Source of the DNA: Pseudonocardia broussonetiae
GTDB taxonomy: Bacteria > Actinomycetota > Actinomycetes > Mycobacteriales > Pseudonocardiaceae
NCBI RefSeq assembly: GCF_013155125.1
Contig: NZ_CP053564.1
Coordinates: 3,665,501 to 3,729,500, forward strand
Reading direction: 5' to 3'
Length of the DNA: 64,000 nucleotides
Under the pieces are notes generated by a model. It was not told the origin of the DNA. It saw only the letters and a program-made list of their open reading frames with translations, and ran no database searches. Shown here in pieces: positions 1 to 7,401 of this stretch; the stretch's first letter is position 1; each line of letters starts with the position of its first letter. A program made the translations under genes and the position numbers.

Positions 1-619
1 CGTCGGCCGGGAGCCCGGACAGCAGCGCGAGGTCGCCGCCCGCGGTGAACATCGGCCCGTTGCCGGCCAGCAGCACCGCGCGCACCGCGTCGTCCTCGCG
101 CAGCCGGGTGGCGACCTCGGCGAGGTCGCGGGTCATGGCGGGGTCGATGGCGTTGCCGCGGTCGGGACGGTCGAGCCGGACGGTCGCGACGCCGTCGACG
201 ACCTGCAGCGCCAGCGTCGAGAACGGCGACGCGGCCCGCTCCCAGCGCGCGGTGTCGGTGTACTGCTCCAGCGCGGTGACGCGGCCGTGCGCGATCGAGA
301 GGACGTGCGCGAACGCGGCGTCGAGCGGGCCGCCCCCGTGCCGCCCGCGCCCGCCGTAGCGACCGGTGACGAGCAGCCGCCCGTCCTCCAGGGCCGTGAA
401 CCGCTCGGGCTCGGCCCGCGCGGCGAAGTGCCGCCCGATCACGGCCCACCCGTCGCGGCGCATGGCGTCGGCCCCGTCGTGCCCGCCGCCCGCGCCGAAG
501 GGCATGCCGTCGGCCAGCACGCCGCGGAAGGCCGGGTCGAGCAGGGCGTCGAGCGCCGGGCCGTCACCGGTGGCCAGCGCCTCGTAGAGCTGCCGCGCGA
601 TGGCGGGCGAGTCCGTCAC
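1..619 (-). CDS. SnoaL-like domain fused to enoyl-CoA hydratase/isomerase (partial)
   Basis: The gene runs leftward out of the window, so only the first about 206 codons are seen. GTG at 619 is chosen because a strong AGGAGG lies just upstream of it. Residues 1 to about 120 look like a SnoaL/NTF2-type domain (LYEAL, a G-rich loop, HVLSIAHGRVTALEQYTDT). From about residue 130 the sequence becomes a crotonase, with VRLDRPDRGNAIDPAM and an oxyanion-hole stretch containing MFTAGGDL. Crotonases hydrate or isomerise enoyl-CoA thioesters. The added SnoaL domain may bind a small substrate or mediate oligomerisation, which is inference. The neighbouring SDR and Rieske oxygenase suggest aromatic or acyl-CoA catabolism. 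Confidence 0.75.
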   Translation of the reverse strand, partial: MTDSPAIARQLYEALATGDGPALDALLDPAFRGVLADGMPFGAGGGHDGADAMRRDGWAVIGRHFAARAEPERFTALEDGRLLVTGRYGGRGRHGGGPLDAAFAHVLSIAHGRVTALEQYTDTARWERAASPFSTLALQVVDGVATVRLDRPDRGNAIDPAMTRDLAEVATRLREDDAVRAVLLAGNGPMFTAGGDLALLSGLPAD

Positions 620-633
620 TCGTGCCTCCTTTT

Positions 634-649
634 TCTAACCGAGAATAGA
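634..649. promoter_or_regulatory. Candidate operator upstream of the SnoaL-crotonase gene
   Basis: TCTAACCGAGAATAGA is an imperfect inverted repeat (TCTA/TAGA ends) lying about 15 bases upstream of the leftward GTG start at 619. A related 16-base sequence lies at 1528-1543, and the two agree at 10 of 16 positions. It is AT-rich in a GC-rich background. It may be a repressor operator shared by both transcription units; the regulator is not identified. Confidence 0.35.
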
Positions 650-686
650 CACGGGTTCGCGGCGCGGGCAACCTCGCGGCCCCACC

Positions 687-1487
687 TCAGGGCATCGACG
701 ACCCCCCGCCCACGGCCACCAGCTGCCCGGTCACCTGCCGCGCCGCCGTGTCCGACGCGAGCCACAGCACGGCGTGCGCGACGTCGTCGGCCGTGGTCGG
801 GCGCCGCAGCGCCTGCGTCCGGACGATCGACGCGAGCTGCTCGTCGGTGAACAGCGGCTCGCCGTCCGGGGTGGCCCAGACGCTGCCCGGCCCGACCGGC
901 TCGTCCGCGGCCGGCACGACGAGCCCCGGCGCGACGACGTTCGCGCGGATCCCGTGCCGCCCGTGCTCGCGCGCGACGGTCCGCGCCAGCGCGATGACGC
1001 CCGCCTTGGTGGCGCCGTAGATGCCCTGGCGGACCGCGCCGAACGCCGAGTCGCTGGAGAGGAACACGACGCTGCCGCGGCCCGCCTCGCGCATCGGGCC
1101 GAGCGCGGCCTGGGTGCAGTCGATGGCGGAGAACAGGTTGACCTCGACGGTCCGCCGCCACAGCTCCCGGTCGGTCTGCTCGGCGAACCAGCCGGGCGCG
1201 CTCCAGCCGGCGTTGTTCACCAGGACGTCGACGCCGCCCCACTCCGCGACGGCCCGGTCGACGACCCGCCCGCCCGCGCCGTCGTCGGTCAGGTCGACGG
1301 CGAGCGCGACGGCGTCCGGCGCGCCGAGGGTCCGCAGCTCGTCGCGCACGGCGTCGCCCCGCTCGGCGTCGCGGTCGGCGACCAGCACCCGCGCGCCCTC
1401 CCGCGCGAAGCCGCGGGCGATGCCCCGGCCGATGTTGGCCGCCCCGCCGGTGACGACGACGCGGGCCCCCGCGTGTCCCAGATCCAT
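687..1487 (-). CDS. Short-chain dehydrogenase/reductase (SDR)
   Basis: A 266-residue classical SDR. The Rossmann motif is near the N-terminus (VTGGAANIGRGIA), NNAG is near residue 92, and the catalytic YGATK (Tyr-x3-Lys) is near residue 155. The C-terminal segment VAVGGGSSMP is typical of 3-oxoacyl-ACP-reductase-like SDRs. It is expected to oxidise or reduce a hydroxyl using NAD(P). Placement between a crotonase and a ring-hydroxylating oxygenase suggests dehydrogenation of a cis-diol or of a hydroxyacyl-CoA. The sequence alone cannot separate these. It is transcribed divergently from the oxygenase across an 83-base region. Confidence 0.85.
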   Translation of the reverse strand: MDLGHAGARVVVTGGAANIGRGIARGFAREGARVLVADRDAERGDAVRDELRTLGAPDAVALAVDLTDDGAGGRVVDRAVAEWGGVDVLVNNAGWSAPGWFAEQTDRELWRRTVEVNLFSAIDCTQAALGPMREAGRGSVVFLSSDSAFGAVRQGIYGATKAGVIALARTVAREHGRHGIRANVVAPGLVVPAADEPVGPGSVWATPDGEPLFTDEQLASIVRTQALRRPTTADDVAHAVLWLASDTAARQVTGQLVAVGGGSSMP

Positions 1488-1527
1488 GACGCCTCCCGAG
1501 TCCCTGCGGGCAGGGTAGCTGCTAGTC

Positions 1528-1543
1528 TTTAACTCAGATTAAT
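1528..1543. promoter_or_regulatory. Candidate operator/promoter between SDR and Rieske oxygenase
   Basis: TTTAACTCAGATTAAT sits in the divergent intergenic region 1488-1570. It is AT-rich with TTAA half-sites and resembles the sequence at 634-649. Its position would allow control of both the leftward SDR and the rightward oxygenase operon. A strong GGAGGGAG ribosome-binding site follows at about 1558-1565, before GTG 1571. Confidence 0.35.
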
Positions 1544-1570
1544 TTCCGTCCCCCTCCGGAGGGAGTACCG

Positions 1571-2824
1571 GTGACTCACGCCGACACCCGGGCGCGCTAC
1601 GACGAGCTCGTGCAGCCCGAGCGCGTGCACGGCTCGCTCTACACCTCGCCCGAGGTCTTCGCCGACGAGTTGGCGCGCATCTGGTACTCCACCTGGGTCT
1701 ACGTCGGCCACGTCAGCGAGGTCGCGAAGCCGAACGACTACGTGCGCAAGGCCATCGGGCCGCAGGACGTGATCATGAGCCGCAGCGCCGACGGCGAGGT
1801 GCACCTGCTGCTCAACCGCTGCGCGCACCGCGGCAACCTCGTCTGCGAGGCCGCCGCCGGCAACTCCAGCTCCTTCCGCTGCGCCTACCACGGCTGGACC
1901 TACCGCAACTCCGGCGAGCTCGTCGGCTACCCGTTCCACCAGGGCTACGGCGGCCGCGGCAAGCTCGATCTGGGGCTGGGTCGCGTGCCGCGCGTCGCCG
2001 TCCACCAGGGGTTCGTCTTCGGCAGCTTCGCCCCCGACGGCCCGTCGCTGGCCGAGCACCTGGGCGACGCCGCGGGCGAGATCGACCGGCTCGTGCGCCT
2101 CTCGCCCGAGGGCGAGATCGAGCTGACGGCCGGCTGGCTGCAGCACCGGGCGCGCGCCAACTGGAAGCTCCTGGCCGAGAACGAGACCGACGGTTACCAC
2201 CCGCAGTTCGTCCACGCCTCGATCTTCAGCGTCGCCGAGAGCGGGATCGGAGCGCTGTACGGGGAGAAGTCGAGCGCCGTCACCCGCGCGTTCGGCCACG
2301 GGCACAGCGAGAACGACCTGCGCCCGGAGTTCCGCCGGCTCGGGGCGCCGCTGGGCTGGTTCGGCACCACCGAGGAGCGGATGCCCGGCTACGTCGCGGC
2401 GATGCGCGCGGCGCACGGGGAGGCGGCGCAGGAGATCCTCGTCGAGGGCGCCCCGCACGTGATGATCTTCCCGAACCTGTTCATCGCCGAGATCCAGATG
2501 TTCACGATCCAGCCGCTCGCGCACGACGTCACCGTCCAGCACGTCACGGCGGTGCAGCTCAAGGGTGCACCCGAGATGAACCGGCGGATGCTGCAGCAGT
2601 GCGTCGGCTCGGTCGGGCCCGCGGGGCTGCTGCTGGCCGACGACACCGAGATGTACGAGCGCAACCAGGTGGGCCTGGGCGAGCTGCGGCCGGAGTGGGT
2701 CGACGTGCGGCGGGGGTCGCACCGCGAGCACGTCGACGAGCGCGGCCACACCGTCGGCGGCGCCACCGACGAGACCGCGATGCGCGGCTTCTGGGCGCAC
2801 TACCGGGAGCTGATGACGCGATGA
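1571..2824 (+). CDS. Rieske ring-hydroxylating oxygenase, alpha (catalytic) subunit
   Basis: A 417-residue large subunit. The Rieske [2Fe-2S] ligands are visible as C84-x-H86 and C104-x2-H107 (CAHRG ... CAYHGW). The mononuclear iron site is D207-x2-H210-x4-H215 in ENETDGYHPQFVH, the spacing known from naphthalene-dioxygenase-type enzymes. These enzymes insert O2 into aromatic rings to give cis-dihydrodiols or hydroxylated products, taking electrons from a ferredoxin and reductase that are not encoded nearby. GTG 1571 follows a strong GGAGG. The gene overlaps the beta subunit by four bases (ATGA), indicating coupled translation. The true substrate is unknown; benzoate-like aromatic acids are one possibility. 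Confidence 0.9.
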   Translation: MTHADTRARYDELVQPERVHGSLYTSPEVFADELARIWYSTWVYVGHVSEVAKPNDYVRKAIGPQDVIMSRSADGEVHLLLNRCAHRGNLVCEAAAGNSSSFRCAYHGWTYRNSGELVGYPFHQGYGGRGKLDLGLGRVPRVAVHQGFVFGSFAPDGPSLAEHLGDAAGEIDRLVRLSPEGEIELTAGWLQHRARANWKLLAENETDGYHPQFVHASIFSVAESGIGALYGEKSSAVTRAFGHGHSENDLRPEFRRLGAPLGWFGTTEERMPGYVAAMRAAHGEAAQEILVEGAPHVMIFPNLFIAEIQMFTIQPLAHDVTVQHVTAVQLKGAPEMNRRMLQQCVGSVGPAGLLLADDTEMYERNQVGLGELRPEWVDVRRGSHREHVDERGHTVGGATDETAMRGFWAHYRELMTR

Positions 2825-3309
2825 GCTCCGTCGTGGACCTCGACATCCGGACGGTCGAGCGCTTCCTCTACCGCGAGGCCCGGCTCGCCGACGAGCACCG
2901 CTACGAGGAGTGGGAGGCGCTCTGGACCGACGACGCCCTCTACTGGGTGCCCGCCGGGTCCGACGACGCCGACCCGATGACGCGGATGTCGGTGGTGCAC
3001 GACAACCGCAACCGCATCGCCACGCGGATCAAGCAGTTCCGCACGGGGCGGCGGCACTCGCAGATCCCGGCGTCGCGGCTGCGGCGGGTGGTGTCCAACG
3101 TGGAGGTCCTCGACGAGGCCGTGGGCGAGGACGTGGTGGTGGAGGCCAACTTCGTGCTCGTCGAGTCGCGCGAGCGGGGCACGCACGTGTGGGCCGGGCG
3201 CTGCACCTACCGGCTGCGGCTCGTCGACGGGGAGCTGCGGATGTCGTACAAGAAGGTCGCGCTCGTCGACAACGCGCGCGTCCTGCCGACGATGTCGTTC
3301 CTCATCTGA
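2821..3309 (+). CDS. Ring-hydroxylating oxygenase, beta subunit
   Basis: A 162-residue small subunit of the SnoaL/NTF2 fold. It begins with ATG inside the alpha-subunit stop (ATGA). It carries the family pattern VERFLYREARLADEHRYEEWEALWTDDALYWVP-like at residues 10-42 and ends in RVLPTMSFLI, close to the usual beta-subunit end. It has no metal site and stabilises the alpha3beta3 hexamer. Length matches the family (about 160-180). It is followed with a 1-base overlap by a small ORF. Confidence 0.88.
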   Translation: MSSVVDLDIRTVERFLYREARLADEHRYEEWEALWTDDALYWVPAGSDDADPMTRMSVVHDNRNRIATRIKQFRTGRRHSQIPASRLRRVVSNVEVLDEAVGEDVVVEANFVLVESRERGTHVWAGRCTYRLRLVDGELRMSYKKVALVDNARVLPTMSFLI

Positions 3310-3530
3310 TGGGCGGCGGGGTGGGCGACGGGGTGGTCGGCAACGAGTTCGCCGACGTCGCCGTCCGCGTGGACACCACGGCCAACAGCCCGCGCCTGAG
3401 GTTGGAGGACCTGCGCACCGGCCGCGTCCGCTTCCTCGACGCCCTGGAGCTGGAGACACTGGTGTGGCTGCCCGAGGGTCATCTCGTGCAGCTGCTCGAC
3501 CCGTCGGCCGACCGCTGGAGCGGCGCGTGA
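3309..3530 (+). CDS. Small conserved protein associated with the oxygenase
   Basis: A 73-residue protein whose ATG overlaps the beta-subunit stop by one base. Its own stop overlaps the next start (GTGA). It has no recognised domain. Visible features are NEFADVAVRVDTTANSPRL and a hydrophobic EFLDALELE-like middle (FLDALELETLVWLPEGH). The tight coupling on both sides argues that it is translated. Similar short ORFs sit beside aromatic oxygenases in other actinobacteria and are sometimes loosely named dihydrodiol dehydrogenase. That name is not supported here, because there is no Rossmann motif. Confidence 0.65.
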   Translation: MGGGVGDGVVGNEFADVAVRVDTTANSPRLRLEDLRTGRVRFLDALELETLVWLPEGHLVQLLDPSADRWSGA

Positions 3531-4288
3531 CCGCCCCCGTGCTGCTGCGCGTCGAGGGTCCGGTCGCGCACGTGACGCTGAACCGGCCGCACGCGCGCAA
3601 CGCGATCACCCTGGAGCTGGCCGCCGCGCTGCACGCGGCCCTGGCCGACGCCGCCGAGCGCGCCGACGTCGTCGTCGTCCGCGGGGCGGGCGGGCACTTC
3701 TGCGCGGGCGGTGACTTCCACGAGGTCTCCCGGCTCCGCGAGGAGGGTCCCGAGGCGCTGCGGCCGCTGTTCGAGACGTTCGTGCGGGCGTGCGAGCTGA
3801 TCGCGGAGCTGCCGGTGCCGGTCGTCGCCGTGGTCGAGGGCGTCGCGATGGCGGGCGGGTTCGAGCTGGTGCAGTCCGTCGACATCGCGGTGGTCCGCGA
3901 CGACGCCGTGCTCGCCGACAACCACGCCAACTTCGGCATGATCCCGGGTGGCGGCGGGTCGCAGCGGCTGCCGCGCATCGTCGGGACGCAGCGAGCCCTG
4001 GGCCACCTCCTCACCGGCGACCGGCTGACCGGAGCCGAGGCCGCCGCGTGGGGCCTGGTCTACCGGTCGCTGCCGGCGGAGGAGTTCGAGCGGGGCGCTG
4101 CCGACCTGGTCGCGAACCTCACGGGCAAGGACCGGGCCGCGCTGGCCCGCACCAAGCATCTCGTCCGCTCCGGCCTGCGCGGCTCGCTGCGCGACGGGCT
4201 CGCGGCCGAGACCGCATCGACCCTCGAGCACCTGGCGGGGGAGCAGGCCGGCGCCGGGATCGGCCGGTTCACGGGAAGGGAACGATGA
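3527..4288 (+). CDS. Enoyl-CoA hydratase/isomerase family protein
   Basis: A 253-residue crotonase starting at the GTG that overlaps the preceding stop. It shows VTLNRPHARNAIT near residue 17, the first oxyanion-hole segment GHFCAGGDFHEV near residue 60, and the second in AMAGGFELVQSVDIAV near residue 105. It likely acts on a CoA thioester downstream of ring hydroxylation and ring opening. Position in the oxygenase operon supports a catabolic role. The exact reaction (hydration, isomerisation or hydrolysis) cannot be assigned. Confidence 0.85.
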   Translation: MTAPVLLRVEGPVAHVTLNRPHARNAITLELAAALHAALADAAERADVVVVRGAGGHFCAGGDFHEVSRLREEGPEALRPLFETFVRACELIAELPVPVVAVVEGVAMAGGFELVQSVDIAVVRDDAVLADNHANFGMIPGGGGSQRLPRIVGTQRALGHLLTGDRLTGAEAAAWGLVYRSLPAEEFERGAADLVANLTGKDRAALARTKHLVRSGLRGSLRDGLAAETASTLEHLAGEQAGAGIGRFTGRER

Positions 4289-5088
4289 AGCTCATCGACA
4301 CGGGGCAGGTCCTGCTCGACCTCGACGACGACGGCGTCGGGCACCTGCGCCTCAACCGGCCCGAGGCGTCCAACGGCATGGACGTGCCGTTCCTGCGCGC
4401 CCTCTACGACGCGGTCATGCGCGCGCACGGCGAGCCGGGCCTGCGGGTCCTGCTGCTCACCGGGGAGGGCCGCAACTTCTGCGCGGGCGGCGACGTGAAG
4501 ACGTTCGCGAGCAAGGGCGACGCACTGCCCGACTACCTGCGCGAGGCCACGTCCTGGCTGCAGATCTCGGTGCAGGGCCTGCTCGGCCTGCAGGCGCCGG
4601 TGGTCACGGCGGTGCAGGGCTTCGCCGCGGGCGGGGGCGGGTTCGGGCTGGTCTGCGCGTCCGACATCGTGCTGGCGGCGGAGTCGGCGCGGTTCATGTC
4701 GGGCGCCACGCGCGTCGGGATGGCGCCGGACGCCGGGTCCTCGGTGACGCTGCCGCAGATCGTCGGAGTGCGGAAGGCGATGGAGATCTTCCTGACCAAC
4801 CCGACGCTGACGGCCGCCGACGCCCTCGACATCGGCCTGGTCACCCGCGTGGTCCCCGACGCCGACCTGCACGACGAGGCCCTCGCCCTGGCCCGCACCC
4901 TGGCCGCGGGCGCGCCGAAGGCCCTGGCCGCCACCAAGCGCCTGGTGTGGTCGGGCCTCGGGGGCCGGGTGGAGGCGCAGCTGCCCGAGGAGGCCCGCAC
5001 GGTGGCGGAGCTGTCGGGCACGGCCGACTCCCTCGAGGGCCTGGCCGCGGTGATCGAGAGGCGGGCGCCGAGGTTCACCGGGAACTGA
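4285..5088 (+). CDS. Enoyl-CoA hydratase/isomerase family protein
   Basis: A second crotonase, 267 residues, with ATG 4285 overlapping the previous TGA. Motifs are LRLNRPEASNGMD, NFCAGGDVKTF at about residue 70, and AAGGGGFGLVCASDIVLAA at about residue 115. VGMAPDAGSSVTLPQIVG resembles isomerase-type members such as PaaG. It is the last gene of the oxygenase operon. Its stop touches the first base of a perfect 16-bp inverted repeat that separates it from a convergent gene. Confidence 0.87.
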   Translation: MKLIDTGQVLLDLDDDGVGHLRLNRPEASNGMDVPFLRALYDAVMRAHGEPGLRVLLLTGEGRNFCAGGDVKTFASKGDALPDYLREATSWLQISVQGLLGLQAPVVTAVQGFAAGGGGFGLVCASDIVLAAESARFMSGATRVGMAPDAGSSVTLPQIVGVRKAMEIFLTNPTLTAADALDIGLVTRVVPDADLHDEALALARTLAAGAPKALAATKRLVWSGLGGRVEAQLPEEARTVAELSGTADSLEGLAAVIERRAPRFTGN

Positions 5089-5135
5089 CCCGTGAGTGGA
5101 AACCAGGGCTATAGCACCTGTTTCCACTCACGGGT
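5088..5135. repeat. Palindromic intergenic repeat, copy 1 (possible bidirectional terminator)
   Basis: A perfect 16-bp inverted repeat (5088-5103 and 5120-5135) with a 16-base loop. The arms carry CCGTGAGTGG and CCACTCACGG. It lies exactly between two convergent genes, and both stop codons touch or fall inside it. It could fold as a terminator for both, although no T-tract follows. The same arms recur at 31467-31510, so this is a mobile or dispersed repeat rather than a unique terminator. Confidence 0.8.
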
Positions 5136-6723
5136 GGCGGAGCCGCAGCAGCTCCGGCAGGTCCCGCTCCACGATCTCGTCGTCGGTGAGGTCCGCGGCC
5201 CCGCCGTCGGCCGCACCGCCCAACCACACCTCGCCGGTGGTCCCGTCGATCGTGATGAGGTCGCCCGCGCGGAACACCACGGCGCCGTCGGCCGTCGTCA
5301 CCTCCGCCGCCCCCACGACGAGCTCCGCCGCACCGACGACGGCGGGGATGCCCCAGCCGCGCGCGACGACGGCCGCGTGGCTGACGAGCCCGCCCGTGCT
5401 GGTGAGGATGCCGACCGAGACCGACATGCCGTGCACGTCCTCGGGGCTGGTCTCGGGCCGGACGAGGATGACGTCGCCCTCGGAGTCGGCCGCCGCGTCG
5501 GCGTCGAGCACAGCGGCTCCGCTCACCCGCCCCGGCGACGCCCCGAGGCCGGTCGCGACCGCACCGGCGATCGCGCCCTGCCTCGCCGCCGCGACGACCT
5601 CGCCCCGCGCCCGTTGCCGCTCGTCGTCGGTGACGCGGGCCGCGGCCTCGGCGGGGGTCAGCGCGATCGCGGGGTCGTCGACCATCTGCGCGGCCAGCCG
5701 CACCGCCGCCACCGCGCCGCGCTTGCCGACGCGGGTCTGCAGGATCCACAGGGTGCCGCGCTCGACGGTGAACTCGACGTCGCACATGTCGCGGTAGTGG
5801 CGCTCCAGCCGGGCGAGGTGCCCGAGGAGGTCGGCGTGCGCGCCGGGCAGGTGCGCGGCCATGTCGTCGAGGGTGAGCGTGCGGGCGGTTCCGGCGACGA
5901 CGTCCTCGCCCTGCGCGCGGGGAAGGAAGTCGCCGTAGGGGCGGTTCGCCCCGGTGGACGGGTCACGGGTGAACACGACGCCGGTGCCCGAGGCGTCGTC
6001 GAGGTTGCCGAAGACCATGGCCTGCACGTTCACGGCGGTGCCGACGTCGCCGTCGATGCCCTCGCGGGCGCGGTAGGTCTGCGCGCGCGGGCTGTCCCAG
6101 CTGCGGAACACGGCCTCGACCGCGCCGCGCAGCTGCGCGCGCGGGTCCTGCGGCACGGTCGCCCCGAGCCGCGCGAGCACGTCCCGGATCTCCGCGACGC
6201 GCCCCCGCAGTGCCTCGGCGCCCACCGGGGCCGGGGCGTGCCCGAGCGCGCCGGCGTCCACGCCGAGGACGGTGGTCGCGTACATGGTGAGGAAGCGGCG
6301 GTAGCTGTCCCAGGCGAAGGCGGCGTCGCCGGAGACCGCGGCCAGCCCCTCGACGGTCTCGTCGTTCAGCCCCAGGTTGAGGACGGTGTCGAGCATCCCC
6401 GGCATCGAGCGCGGGGCGCCGCTGCGCACCGCGACGAGCAGCGGGTCGGCCGGGTCGCCCAGGCGCCGCCCGATCCGCGCCTCCAGCGCCGCGCAGTGCT
6501 CCTCGACGGCGGCGTCGAGACCGTCCGGCCAGCCGCCCTCGCGGTACGCCCGGCACACCGGCAGCGCGATCGTGAAGCCGGGCGGGACCGGGAGGCCGAG
6601 CACCGAGGTCATCTCTGCGAGCCCCGCGCCCTTGCCGCCCAGCAGGTCGGCGAGCTGGCGCGGGGGCCGGTCGTGCGGATGGTCGAACGCGTAGAGCCCG
6701 AGCGTCGCCGTTGTCGTCGTCAC
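5128..6723 (-). CDS. ppdK: Pyruvate phosphate dikinase-like protein, N-terminal and swivelling domains only
   Basis: A 531-residue protein with the PPDK nucleotide-binding half (LLGGKGAGLAEM, VPPGFTIA, MPGMLDTVLNLGLND, GVVFTRDPSTG). A phosphohistidine swivelling domain follows, with His near residue 449 in GGLVSHAAVVARGWGIP. Full PPDK is about 870-900 residues; the C-terminal PEP/pyruvate barrel is absent. It can probably bind ATP and phosphorylate its histidine, but the final acceptor is unclear. GTG 6723 begins one base after the stop of the upstream gene, so they form an operon. The stop codon lies in the inverted repeat at 5120-5135. A short ppdK next to a small hypothetical gene is also remembered from mycobacteria. 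Confidence 0.8.
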   Translation of the reverse strand: MTTTTATLGLYAFDHPHDRPPRQLADLLGGKGAGLAEMTSVLGLPVPPGFTIALPVCRAYREGGWPDGLDAAVEEHCAALEARIGRRLGDPADPLLVAVRSGAPRSMPGMLDTVLNLGLNDETVEGLAAVSGDAAFAWDSYRRFLTMYATTVLGVDAGALGHAPAPVGAEALRGRVAEIRDVLARLGATVPQDPRAQLRGAVEAVFRSWDSPRAQTYRAREGIDGDVGTAVNVQAMVFGNLDDASGTGVVFTRDPSTGANRPYGDFLPRAQGEDVVAGTARTLTLDDMAAHLPGAHADLLGHLARLERHYRDMCDVEFTVERGTLWILQTRVGKRGAVAAVRLAAQMVDDPAIALTPAEAAARVTDDERQRARGEVVAAARQGAIAGAVATGLGASPGRVSGAAVLDADAAADSEGDVILVRPETSPEDVHGMSVSVGILTSTGGLVSHAAVVARGWGIPAVVGAAELVVGAAEVTTADGAVVFRAGDLITIDGTTGEVWLGGAADGGAADLTDDEIVERDLPELLRLRHP

Positions 6724-6724
6724 G

Positions 6725-7378
6725 TCAGTGCCCGTCCGCCGCGGACCGCTCGCGGCCCAGGGTGCTGAGCAGGTCCTGGTGCAGCTCCATCCACGCGTCG
6801 TGGTAGCTCTCCGACAGCGGCGCGGCGAACGCCTTCCGGTCGCCCGCGAGGAGCCGCTCGCGGGCGGCGGTGAAGGCGCGCGGGTAGCGGTCGTAGCGGG
6901 GCAGGGTCCCGGCGAGCCGGGCGGTGAGGGCGACGACCCGCTCGTGCACCGGCCCCAGGTCCTCGACGACGGACGCGTCGTACGCCGCGTCGCCGTGGTC
7001 GTTGATCGAGCCGTCGGGGAGCATCTGCCAGCGCGTGCACAGCGCCTTGAACGGCTCGTTGAGCGCGAGGAACGCCGTGCTCGCCTCCTCCACGGCGGCC
7101 TGCGCCCCGCGCCGGTCCAGCTCCTCGGCGAGCAGGGCCGCGTGCGCCGCCCGGCCGTCCGGGGTGAGCACCCAGCCGCTGATCCGGCCCGAGCGCTCGG
7201 TGGCCAGGCCGTCGGCGCGGGCGGTCTCCAGGATGCCGGTGACGACGTCGACGTCGAGCCCGGTGCCGCGCGCGACGCGGTCGGCCGCGACGAACCCGCC
7301 CAGGCGCAGCAGGTGCAGCACGAGCAGCCGCGGGTCGGTGTCGGTGGGGGTGGCGGTGGGATCGTCGTCGGTGCGCAC
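6725..7378 (-). CDS. Hypothetical protein with probable winged-helix N-terminus, ppdK partner
   Basis: A 217-residue protein. GTG 7378 is chosen for a GAGAGG upstream. The first about 75 residues (LLVLHLLRLGGFVAADRVA ... GILETARADGLATERSGRISGWVLTPDGR) look like a MarR-like winged helix. The remainder is helical and carries no familiar motif (KALCTRWQMLPDG, YDRYPRAFTAARERL). It ends one base before the ppdK-like start. The pairing suggests regulation of, or structural partnership with, the truncated dikinase. It should not be called a regulator without evidence of DNA binding. Confidence 0.65.
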   Translation of the reverse strand: MRTDDDPTATPTDTDPRLLVLHLLRLGGFVAADRVARGTGLDVDVVTGILETARADGLATERSGRISGWVLTPDGRAAHAALLAEELDRRGAQAAVEEASTAFLALNEPFKALCTRWQMLPDGSINDHGDAAYDASVVEDLGPVHERVVALTARLAGTLPRYDRYPRAFTAARERLLAGDRKAFAAPLSESYHDAWMELHQDLLSTLGRERSAADGH

Positions 7379-7401
7379 CGGATGGCCTCTCGGTCGGACG
7401 G

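Noticed and set aside
616..1242. Long leftward open frame overlapping the SDR
   Set aside because: Arg/Gly/Ala-rich shadow of the SDR gene in another frame, with no motifs. High GC keeps several frames open.
1529..2800. 423-codon leftward open frame opposite the Rieske alpha subunit
   Set aside because: Antisense shadow. The rightward frame has complete Rieske and iron-site motifs.
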